Shown: positions 1 through 12,200 of the stretch, piece after piece | Layout: the number at the start of each line of letters is the position of its first letter | Position numbering within the stretch: the stretch's first letter is position 1 | Assembly: GCA_002633005.1 (NCBI GenBank) | Contig: NMRA01000077.1 | Location: 399,314 to 463,313, forward strand | Origin: Phoronis australis | Lineage: Eukaryota > Phoronida > Phoronidae | Length of the DNA stretch: 64,000 nucleotides | Reading direction: 5' to 3' | Program-made: the position numbers and the translations under genes | Notes under the pieces: model-generated | Database searches by the model: none | The model's input: only the letters and a program-made list of their open reading frames with translations | Told to the model about the DNA's origin: nothing

Positions 1-157
1 ACAATTTGTAAACAAAGAAGGTGGTCACAAAATTAAACATTTGTGACTTGTGCTATTCAAATCCCAACGGATGTAGGTATTTCATAGTTAGATGTTGGCC
101 TGTGGTCTACTTTCTGAGGCTATGTTTTTGTGCGTGCGTGCATGTGTTTTACCACAG

Positions 158-202
158 AGATTCCTGACAAGCCTGTTGTTAAGCCATGTTCTGATGTGGA
201 GG
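158..202 (+). CDS. SSPO: SCO-spondin-like exon: linker, first visible exon
   Basis: This 45-bp symmetric phase-1 exon lies between a good pyrimidine-rich acceptor and a GTATGA donor. It encodes IPDKPVVKPCSDVE, a linker with one cysteine. It is accepted because its phase matches the next exons; no domain is recognisable. Confidence 0.5.
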
Positions 203-3200
203 GTATGATACAGGGTTTACCCTTTGTATGGAACCCATTCACACTCAACAGTTGTTGTGTCAAGGTTTTTTGACATTTTTACTATCTATGGTTGTGTTTT
301 CCTTTATTTAGAATTGACAGAGAAGAATCATTTTTCGACCTTGATACCAACGTCCCCACTGACATCAACCCAGCCAGCAGCTGAACTGTCAACACAACCA
401 CCAACCAGTATGTTTATTTTGATATAATTAATAAGCAAGGCTAAGTCTCGTTTTAAAAGTAGTGAACTGCAAGCATTTAGAATAGAATGCAGTTGATTGT
501 CTGCGTAATGACTTTGCAAATGTCGTATTTTGCTTTAATGTGGTTTTAGGTTAGATATTGTGAAGAAGTCACTATGTGCCTTCTGACTCAATTAGATGCT
601 TTTAATGTTGTTTGTGTTCTTCATATTTTGTTATGTTTTAATTTTGTTTCATTTACAGCACAGCCACCACATCCTGAAACAACAGTGTCTCCTACTACTT
701 TGGAAGGTGAGATGAATAAATAATTATCTACCAGATTTTGAAATAATAGTAGCGAGATTTTGCTTAGGGATACCAAATTGTAATGATTATGTCAATTCTT
801 TGAATGAAATTCTGCGTGATGTATCAGGTGTCAAAGCAGATCCTACACTAATTAGAGAAGGACTGGAACTTACATTACTATTTGTATCCGCAAGGTTAAC
901 AGCCAGGTTGACTATATGGTCTACCGAAAATGCACAAGCAGACAGTGGATTCCATTCCTTCATTGTCCTATTGTGTCATTTGTGAATACCTTCAAAAGCT
1001 GTTATATTCAGAGTTCCTTGACAGTCTTGGTAAATACGTTACTTTCTATTAAGGAGACGACAACACCTTTCTATTTTTGGCAGACGGATCAAGCATATTC
1101 TGCACCACTTTGCAGCCATTTTTGTTATTTCAAATCCTTTTAGCACAAACCTCTCTATCCCTTAACTGCTCAAAGGAACTAAGAAAACTGCGGACATTTT
1201 CCTTTTTACAACTGCGTGACTGATGTTAATCTTCTGAGAGGTCCAACCTACTGTGGTGTCTCCTAGTGACAATTTTTGTTGTATCCGTAGGTTATCTTCT
1301 CACAGGAATTTTGCGCAATTTGTAAGTGTATTCCTATGAACCTGACAAGAGATGATAACTTATTTCAGGTGGACACGACTACCACTGTGCCGTACAGTGT
1401 CAATTTCTTTTATGTTTGCCTTTATGTCTCTGGATATCCTAGATGGATTTTCATGAAATTTGGCTGATAGTTTTCTATTACAGAGGTGACGAGGTGTTCT
1501 AATTTCTGAACCGATTTAACATATTCTTTGCCACCTAGTGGCTGCTTTTTTGGTTATAAACCCCACAAGAAGCATACTGCTTGCATTGCAGGGGTATTTA
1601 CTGTAAGAACATACTCTAATTTTTGAGTTTGCAGCATATTTTAATCTCCTACTTTCTTTTGCACTCATGTCCTTTGTAATGAAAGTTACATGATTTACTG
1701 ACCATTTAAAAAAATGTTGGCTTGACTCTTTAGCTCTGTGCTCGGTTGACATGAAGTCTGTGAGGAATGTGCTACCCAAGCTTGCCATCAAGCCTGGTGA
1801 CGTATTGGGTTACGTTGAGAAAGATGGTATAGACGGATTTACAGATGGCGATCAAGAAGTGACCGTGAACAGCAAAGTCAAGTTGGAGAGTGGTGTTGTC
1901 ATCCATGTGGACTGTAACAACTGGTGAGTATATGGGCGGATGGGCTCACGTATGGAAGTGGATGGGGGCGTACTGCCAACTTGGCTGGCTATATTTTGGT
2001 TGAGGTTGCAAGTTGAGGCCAGTTTCATAACGGTGAGTTGTCAGAAACATTATGCTTTACAATCCTGTTTTGTATTGAATTTTTTCATTATTGAAGTTCT
2101 TTATGAATTCTTAACAAAAATATTTTCAGTTACCTTCATCTCACCTACTTTATGAAGTTGTGGTTACTGTCTTTTGTGATGGTGTTGTCCTCTTCACCCA
2201 TAAATGTTCTTTGCAGCACCTGTATAGATGGTAAATTGGACTGCACCACCAGTGACTGTGAGTGTGAACAGTCGTCGTGGTCAGCTTGCTCAGTGACGTG
2301 TGGTGTCGGCACTCAGACCAAGTGCAACGGTCAGCTGACACAGGAGTGTAGTCTTGACGCCTGCCCTGGTATGTGTGAAATGACAAAAGTGTAACGTGTA
2401 AAATTTTTGTACTACAAATGTCTGATACTCGATGTGAATTAATGCAAATAATTTATAGAGATCAAATTGCATAGCAGTTTGTAGGTGTGTCCAAATTTTG
2501 CAGATGTGCAAACAATTTCACAGAAATGTCATGCAATGTAGTCAGGTTGGAGTTGATTGTCTAATCTTTAGTGTACCTTGCGGTGAGAAAGCTTACGGGA
2601 TGTAAACAGCGAATTCTATCCCAAAATTCAATATTCCCACCTGACTGACCAATCAATGAGTGGCTGTCATTTTCCTAGCATACACAAATAATGTCCCAAG
2701 CATACCATACTCGCAAAACACTTGCCTTTCAATCGCAAGTTTTGGCTGGTATTGCTTTTTTGCGAGATTCTGCAGTGGGCACCCCTGCAGATCAATCACC
2801 CCCTCCTGTGTGTTTCGACTGCCCTCTTCTAATAAACTTCATGACCACTGTTCTGCTTCAGTCAATGGCAAGCTGACACCATTTGGACCATGGAGTAATT
2901 GCTCCGTTGACTGCGATGGAGGTGAACAAAGACGAACCAGGAAGTGCTCACCTCCAAAGAATGGTGGTGCTGCCTGTCAGGGTGAATTGGTTGAGACGAA
3001 ACCATGCAACACTCAGCCTTGTGGTAAGTCATGCTCNGGCACTTCTTTTCATCAGTAACTGATGCTTTGCTGTTTCCATCTCGTGCTCATGCTGCACTTT
3101 AACCACAGATATTCGTGGTTCATATGTTGTGTACCACAATGCACTGTTAACTTATTAACGTTAACTCTGCCTCTGACCTAGTTTGACTAAAGGCATTGAA

Positions 3201-6200
3201 AACGACCTAGAAATTTAAAAATTTTATATTGGTGATTAAGTTATTAATTACTCACTACAAATTCAGTTGACATTGTGAGTGAATGTTGAAATAATGAACA
3301 AGGTAATGTCACGTATAGGTTAAATTAACCAAAAACAATTTACCACATAATTAAGTGAAAACCAGGAGATTTTGACAACTCTTGATATTTTCGGCTCCTT
3401 GTCACTTTGGCAAATAGACTTAATTTGAACTTAGGAAGGAATGAAAACGGCTCGGTGGATTTCACTGAAACTTTTCAATTTTAGTATTTATTCATGAATC
3501 TCAGAAATATTTTTAGGATTTTTGTTTTAAATGCCTTGTTTTCCATACCGTATGATAGAGGAATATGATTACTATTTTTTAAAAAATATCTTAAATTACA
3601 TTTTGTTAATTTGGCAAACAAACTAAACTAATTGAGTAACTGAAAATCCTTAATGTTGTTGGTGAATTATGAAGTTTTCATTTAAAAAGGGCTTCATTAA
3701 AATCGAAACTTGTGAAGAAATCTTGCTATGGAAATTATGGCAATCTCCATAAAAAATCATGACTTTTTAGAAAATAAAATGCAGTCACATGATTGCAAAC
3801 ATCTGGGTATTATTTTTGTGCACGTAGAGCTGATCGTTGCTCATGGTCTGTTCTTTGCCTCACTCTCTACCGTTTTGATTTCAGCTGAGAAGTGCATGGC
3901 ACCTAAAGAGTTTGTCACATGTGCCAACGATTGTCACAAGACTTGTGCGAGTCTGAGCAGTCAGTGTGACGAAACCGATAAGTGTGAGGCAGGTTGCGCT
4001 TGTCCTGATGGAATGCTGGAACATGACGGACGGTGCGTGCCTGCAGCCGAATGTCCATGTCTGGATAAGGATGGCAACGAGATCCCTGCTGGAATGGTTG
4101 ACACCACCAAAGAATGTGAGGAATGGTGAGTGGTGGTGTTCTAGCTCTGTTGGTCACGTGATGTTTTTGTTAAACATTGACTTTCCTTTGTTTACGTCAA
4201 CTTAAAACACAGATTCTTCCATCTGAAAGTATCACTAAAATAACAACATTTTGTTAAGTATCACCCTGCCTACTTTTATCTTTCAATAGTTAATTTTTCA
4301 GATTTTGTGAAAATTGGTGACTGACTTCGGCAGCCTTATTGTTTGTACACCAATTAAAAATTTTTGAAATTTATGTCAAATTCTTTTCATTTTGAAATGT
4401 TTGAAGGTTGCAGTATGAAACATCAGAAGAATTTGTAATGAAGACAACAGTTTGAGGATTTCTTTTCCTTTTCTGGATTTTATTTGATCTCGCGAGAGTA
4501 CAACAACTTAATACTATCCTGTTATTCCAAACCAGCCTGTCTTCTCTACACTGTATGACCCCTTGTAGCTACTGGTGGTGGTAGATAATAACACGGTCAG
4601 GTGATTACTGCTTTGTTTCTTCATTTTGTTAATTTCTTGTTCCTTCCGTTGTGCATAAACCTATTTGGTAAGCACTCTACAATTTTGCACACTCTACTCG
4701 GTTTCTAGCATTGGTTTGATATATCTGACGACATTCTGATGATTTTGCACACACCCATCTAGTGAAAATTTAAATATTAAATGTGTAAAATTGTGGAGTG
4801 ATTACCAAAAGTTTTCCCATTGTCTTAGAACAAAAAATTTAAGCCTTATGCTCTTAGTTTTTGAAAGGTATGTAACAGAATTTATGAATATTGCTTTGTA
4901 TAATTTTATGACTTCAGCTTTCCTTTATTTACTTTAAAATGCTGTGTGAGAGAACTGAAGGGATGGTATCAGGATGTCACATACACAAAATGTTTGAGTT
5001 GAAGCCACTGGTGGTACCATGTGACATAACCTTTAAATTTGCCTGAGTGTGAAGTTTCTTTTAAAACCACGTATGGTTAGGTTAAGTCAAAGTGACTTCA
5101 AAGTAAAATCTGGCTGCAAATGAAATCAGCGTACTCCACATGGCTATTGTTTTAATCACTGAACTAAAAAGGTCTCTAAGGTACTGTAGACTGGAATCCT
5201 AAACTTGGCAGACTGCACATGGCTTTAAAATAAGCAGGAAAAACATGGCTTCACCAACCTTTTCACTTCTGAATACTTGGCTTAATAAAGTCCTTCTCTT
5301 AATGAAAAGGTTATCTGATACTTCTTTTTTCTCTAAGTCTATTTGTTCATCTTGGTGTGTATCAATATAGTAATTAGACTTCATTTTGACCTCTTGCAGT
5401 GTGTGTAAGGATGGAAAGATTTCTTGCAAGAGTAAGGAATGTGATGGTAAGTTTCATTGATGGTTGTGCTCTTGCTTCTCACAATTTTCAGATTATGCTG
5501 ACACAAACAATGATGCATTCTTGTCTGTAATTCAGTTTTGGCATTTCTAAAATCTATTGGTCTATTTACATCAACCTCTATCCTCTTTACATTTGACATT
5601 GTATCACTATATTGCCAAGAATGTAAATAGGCTAGAACTTGACGTAAATAGATTGACAAATTTTAGAAATGAAGATACGATATCACCAACTCAAAGTGGT
5701 TATAGCAAGCTGAGTCAGTTTGGATTTTTAAATGCACATGTGCACAGCAAAATACTTCATGTAAATACGATGTGCAAAGTTTGAGCTACGTATGACAAGT
5801 CATTGTATCAACACTCATGGTATTAATGAAGATTGACAACATTCTGTAAGTAAGTAAGGCGTGGAAAATGTGTTGAAAAGATGCCAAATTGACCAAAATC
5901 ACATTCATAGAAGTTAACATTCCCTTTTAAGTCCATAGAGCACTTTGTTGTTTATCAGACAAATTATTTAGTGAGAGCACTTTATTTTTACACTAGGGGC
6001 TAGTTGCCGTTGCTCATTTTTTCTACCAGAAATTTTTTTCCTTTGTTGAAGAGAAAAAAATGCTTTTTCCACATCGCTCTAATTATTTTGAATTTAGCTT
6101 TTCATCTGTGGTTGCATTGTTGCTTTTTTGGAATTAAGGCTGTTATATGGCACCTTGGAAAGAATTTTAAAAAACTTATAAATAAATAGTACATCGATAT

Positions 6201-9200
6201 GTTGCTGTATGCTGGATCTATTCCAATTGTCAATCTTAGTGGAACTTATTTTCATCTTGCTGTGTGGAATTTTTCAGTCACAGGTTTGTCATGATTTATC
6301 ACTGATTTTGATACTTCTTATTCTCATAATTTTTGCATTTTGTCGAGGAACTTATCAACTGATAGTGGTTCTACAGGCTCTTTGCATTGACAGAAACACC
6401 CTCTCTATATTTCAGTTGACTGTGGTTGGTCTGATTGGTCTGACTATGGTACTTGTAGCACCACCTGTGGTGAGGGTGTGCAAACCAGACATAGGTTAGT
6501 TTTAGAAATACGTTTCATGTGGAATGGTGCTGCAGTTTTCTGTAATTATGAGATAATGTCAGTGTTTTGTGTAGGATTGAATGAAATACAAAAAATTCTG
6601 GAGTTATAATGTCTGTGGTCAACTTGTTAGCTTTTTGCCATTTGTAAAATGTGTTTTCTTGAATAACATAATCGTCTGCATGGATTGAGTTTTGCCCAGG
6701 ACAGAAACTTGTAACAATTAGGTCACGTATGTGATGCAACCCTGTTGACTATAATGAGTTCTATATTATTTACGAAACAAGATTTATGCATGATCTCTTA
6801 CATACCTCTGAATTAATATTCTTCAGATCACCCAACAATCCAGTACGTAAAAACAATGGCTCAGAATGTGTTGGACCTCGACAGGAGACGCGACCTTGTA
6901 ACTTGACAGACTGTCCATCTGAACATTGTCTGTATGAAGGTCAACAATATGAGCTGGGTGAGACGATTAAGGAGACCGAATGTGACATCATGTAAGTTGT
7001 TATATCATGCAAGTTGCTATGGAAACGGGTTTTCATTGCTTACCAATGATGCTACAGGGTACGATTTGGCGAACTGCAGGTTGCCTCTAATTTGATTTGA
7101 AACCTGGTAAAAATTCCAAGTCGTGACGTACACATCCAAGCACACACTCAAATAGTATTTGAAGTAAACAGACGATTGTAGGTGATTGCTGCACATTTTG
7201 GTGAGTTTGTCGATTCTTTAAGTAAGGTGTGTTGTTAATTTCATTTTGGCTGTTGTAGGACTTTTGCAATCCCTTTTAAAATGCTATTTCCTTGTTTTGG
7301 TGACCTGGGTTCCCATTAGGTGACCTGGGAATTCTGTCAGGTCGCATTTGGCGAGTAATGCGTTTTGCTAAGCATCAAACCCTGCGCTAGCAGCAAGACT
7401 GTAATGGTTTTCAATCAACCTTTTGAAGTTGCTAAATCAATGTTTTTTTACCATTTTTTGTTAGTCTTGAATTGTTAGGGGTTGAAACTAGACAAAGTTT
7501 TTTTTCCACAAGCAGTTTGGGTGCATAATGCTGTTGTCTCTGTCTGGACATCCGGCATCTGCTGCTGTTTTTGTAAACCTCTTGGAAGATTTTCAGTAAA
7601 GTTTACAAAGTGTTCTTATGGAGCTGACAATAGATGATGATGACTTTTGAATGAATACGACTACTGCTGCTCCCACTAGTGGCATTTTCTTTTTTTATGA
7701 CTCCCTCTATCTTTGGAGTTTCTTAATGGACATTGACTGATGAAATTTGTCAAATAGCTTTCTATTAAGGAGACAACAATGTTTTCCCATGAATTTTGAT
7801 TGGATTTGACATATTCGGTGCCACCTAGTGGTCATCTTTTTTATTGTTTTCTGTCTTGAGTCCGCCTCTCTATTTGCCAAACTGATTATGAAAATTGGCA
7901 GATATGTATTCCTAACAAGACTTTGCCTACTGCAGCTTTTTAGTGGCATTTTTGTTTTTGTTTTGCCTGTAGTTCAACGTCTACGAATTTCCTTGGTGTA
8001 TTTTCATGAAATTTGGTTTATGTTTTCTATGGCTAGCATTGCTTTTTGGATTGGTATAATTACAAGAGCACCCCCTATTGCCAATTTTGTCTCTTGTCTA
8101 ATTATCTACCAAGTTCCTTGGTGGACCTCTGTGAAATTTGTTTTGTATGTTTCTTTTGAAGAGAGCATGGCTGACTTTGATTTCGGGACAAATTTGACTA
8201 CTGTGGCAACCAATAGTGGCATTTTGGGTTTTCTTCTCCTATGCCTCAGTGTTTTTCAACAAGTTCCTTGATAGATCTTCATGAACGTCAGCTATTAAGA
8301 AAATAAAAGCACCTATGATGGATTTGGCCTTTTGCACTCCCTAGCGACCATTTTTAGTATTACCATTCCTATTTTTTTGGCGTCTGCTTCCCAATCTGCA
8401 AATGACTGAAAACTCATGAAAGTTTTAAGATATGTTCCTTCTGTGGAGAGAATGGCCAGCATTAATTTTCGAACTGTTCCACTGCAGGGTCCCTTGGTTG
8501 CAATTTTATTTTTTTTGCACCTGCCTCAATATCTAAGTTTTTTATGGATCTTCCTGAAATTTGGCTTGTTTTCCTATTGAGGAAACATCAGCTCATGTCT
8601 GTTTTGTGCCCTAGAGACAAATTTTTTCATGGTGTCTGCCTCAATTATATCTTGCAAGTTTTTTGTGGATGTTAGTTAAATTGGTGTTCCTAATGAGGTG
8701 ATCCTGCACAACTGATGTTGATTTTTGGACCATGGAAATATTTCAAAAATGAACACCTTTTATTTCTTCATTGCTCTTGCAGCAAATGTAACGAGAATGG
8801 GAAGATTGCCAAGATTACTAATCCGGCCAAAGTGGGTGAGTATTAATGAGCACCTTTGGGATTACTTTTTATTTGTTCATCTTTGTTGGACATTTTACTC
8901 AATTTCTTGATAAGTGTTATTGGTTGTGATATACACCACGACTCATTTTGAGATCTGCGCTCACCAACTAAAATAAAAACTTGTCCACATCAATATCAAC
9001 CATGAAAAAGTTTCTAGTTTTTTTGAAAAGCTACACAAAGGCAAGGGCCATGGTTTGAAATGCAATGATTTGCCAAGCAATGAGTAGGAATAGAGAAATC
9101 CCGAATCATTTTCGCTCATCTTGGGTGTTTTTTTTTTGAAAAATACCGCACCACCAACCCCAATTTCAAAAAGACAAACTAGCTAGTTTTTTTGACCTAA

Positions 9201-12200
9201 TACTGATTTTAATTGGATTTTTAAGTGTAGTGCTGTATTTTGAATGATGGCGTAATAATAACAGATTGAAATGAAACAGATTTGATTTGATTTGATTTTT
9301 GCTCCTTGCCCATATTTCACACTGCCTTTGTTCTGCAGTTCACGGTGGATGGAGTGACTGGAGTGAACCAAGCAACTGTTCGGAGCCGTGCGGAGATAAA
9401 GGTGTGATTGTGCGGACACGCATGTGTACAGAGCCTGCCCCTCAATGCGGTGGTGCCCCCTGTGGTGTGAAAGGTGAAGGTGGTCTGAAAGTAGAGCCAT
9501 GCAACCGTGTGAAATGTCCAGGTTTGTATTGTGTTTCACAAAAGATCGTGCTATTTTTTAAACCTGTTATTTGAGTACACACTGGTGCCCACTTATTATT
9601 TTCATGCACACATTTCTGTGATCACCATGAATTTGAAAAATGCATATTTTCATGGGATGACAATCAGAATTAAGCAAATGTTAATGTCTTCATTTTTGTC
9701 TGTGGAGTTCGTAGGTTAAAAAAACCTTAAAAGAAAATTGTAGACATACTGTAATTGTAAACGATAGAATACAAAAACTGCATGTTCAAGTTTCATTCGA
9801 GAAAATTCATGTTTGTGGAAATATTATCAATCTCTGTTAAAAATCATGATTTGTTAGGAAAATGCAAACACATGATTACGAGCAGGCAAGAATTATTTTT
9901 GTGCTCATAATGATATTCTGTGTTCATCAAGGACTTTGTTTTTAGGTTTACAATTCATAGGTAAAAGGTCAAGAAGTTTGTTCCTTCATAACGAACATAG
10001 CAGTGACCTTAAAGTACTCACTCAATGTTGGCCTGTTGTGTGCTACAAAGAGCTTGCTTGTTGGCCAAGATCTTTTTTGTTGGGACATTCCCAGATGAAA
10101 TGAATTCTCGATGGGATATGGCAGTAGTATTCCTATGTATATGGAATAACCTATATGTATTTCCCACTGTCTTAAAGTAAACTTCATGGTAGCGGAGGAG
10201 GATGTCAACAAATATGCAATTTTTTTAAGTTTGTTCAACAAGCCTGAAAAGCTGAATTAAATTGGTCAGTTGAATTGGGTTTAGATGGTAACTTTAATTG
10301 GAAAGAAGTGTTCTCTTCCTTACAATGTAACAAAAGATTCAAAAATTAGATGATTTCAGTTTTGATTGTTAAATAGACTTGTCTACAAACTCATTTTTGA
10401 AAACTAAACGTCAAAGAAGATGATACCTGCTCTTTTTGTAAAGTCTGTTGAGACACTGAAGCACTTTTTAGTGGGTGTGACTATGTTAAACATTTCTGGA
10501 TTTATCCTAACTGTCAGGTTATTGTTAAGTGTGCTGGTCGCCATGTTGACACTCTCTGTTATCAAACAGTAATCCTTGGTATAGTTAACAAACTACAATT
10601 ACTACCTGACATGTTATTACTTTTGGGAAAACAATTTATCTTTAATTCTAAATGTAAAAGCTGAAACTTGTGTGTTAACGCCTTTTTAATTTTTGTTAAT
10701 GACTGTTACAACTCTGAAAAGTATATAGTCTATAAAAACTTTAACAAAAAATGGGGAAATTTGGAATCTTGTTTGTAAAGGAATGTGTGATTGTAGGTGT
10801 AAAGGACTGGTGTGACTGATGTATTGTATTGTCAAATAGTATATTGTATTGTCAAATAGTACATTGTATTGTCAAATAGTACATTGTATTGTCAAATAGT
10901 ATCTTGTATTGTCAAATAGTATCTTGTATTGTCAAATAGTATATTCCCAATAAATGATTGAAAAAAAAGATCTTGCTTGTTTCAGTCAATGGTGGCTTCT
11001 GCGAGTTCAAGCCTTGGACTAAGTGCAGTAAGACATGTGGCCGTGGGGAGAAGACACGATCGAGGAAGTGCAAATGTCCTGCCCCAGCCCACGGGGGTCT
11101 TGCCTGTGAGGGTCTAGAGCAGGAGACAGAGGACTGTAACACACAGGAGTGTCCAAGTATGTGATAGATGTAAAATGTGTTACTCGGGGGCCATGAAGGT
11201 GGATTTGATTTTATTATGGATGTGTATGGCTTTTGATTTTAACCTCTGAAATTGGTCTCAATTTGTTACTTAGAAAAACAAGAGGTGATTTCTGGGATTG
11301 TGGTCAAATTGGGGAGGGGGGGAGGCATTTCTGGGCCTTGGACCTTGTGTAGTAAGGTGTGTTGGGTACTGGTTAGAAGACACGCATGGGGGAAGGGTGA
11401 GTGTGCTGCCCCAGCCCATGAGGGTTTGGTGGGGAAGGGTAAGACAAGTGTGCTGCCCCAGCCTGTGAGGGTTTGGTGGGGAAGGGTGAGTGTGCTGCCC
11501 CAGCCTGTGAGGGTTTGGTGGGGAAGGGTGAGTGTGCTGCCCCAGCCTGTGAGGGTTTGGGAGTCTTGACCAGGAGATGAAGGACAGAAAGAAACTGACA
11601 GATTGTTAGTGCTTGCGATGTGTAATAATTAGAATTAAGTCCAAAAAGTGCTAGAAAGCAATTACTTGAGATCAAACAAGTTGCATTGTCACAGTGGGTC
11701 ATGTAAATGCAATAACACACTGTTCAGAAACCACCCTTGATCTGAATTAGGAAAAAAATGAGGTCATACTTTTAGCATTAAGTGGTCTAATTCAAATGTT
11801 TATTGATGGAATGCACGTTTAGTCGTTTTAACTTTGCACGCTAGCTTCTCTGTTTGTTCCATTTTCAGGAAGTTCCTTCATGTTATATACACTTCACTCT
11901 ATCTTATTCAATCCTGAATTTAAATTTTGATTGAAATCTACCAAAATTTTATGTCCTCACTGACTATCGTGTTTTCAATATTTTTTGCAGGTAATTGTGA
12001 ATTTTCCCCGTACTCTGATTGGAGCCCGTGTGAAGGTGACTGCGGTAGTGGCGAACAGACGAGAAGTCGTGAAATAGTTCAGAAGGCTGCTTTTGGGGGT
12101 CAGCCGTGTGACAACACAACACTCGTGCAAAAGAGAGAATGTGAACTAAAACCTTGCTCTGGTAAGTGTTACAATGGGTCTTGTAGGAGAGATCCTTGGG

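Noticed and set aside
3037-3037. N base near the end of a TSP1 exon
   Set aside because: It lies in the intron, 14 bp past the donor, and does not affect coding.
5557-5784. Possible extra exon in the intron after 5446
   Set aside because: No cysteine pattern or fitting splice phases.
7828-8271. 147-codon open frame
   Set aside because: It lies in diverged copies of a non-coding repeat family, is rich in Phe/Leu from T-rich DNA and shows no domain.
10816-10944. CRISPR-like regular array
   Set aside because: Head-to-tail units without unique spacers; this is a minisatellite in an animal intron. The same applies to the arrays at 18949, 22000, 22309, 47081, 47740 and 57028.
11252-11569. Twelfth TSP1 repeat of the SCO-spondin-like gene
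   Set aside because: Cysteines are missing, the frame is filled by 42-bp repeats and there is no matching donor; listed as a decayed exon instead.
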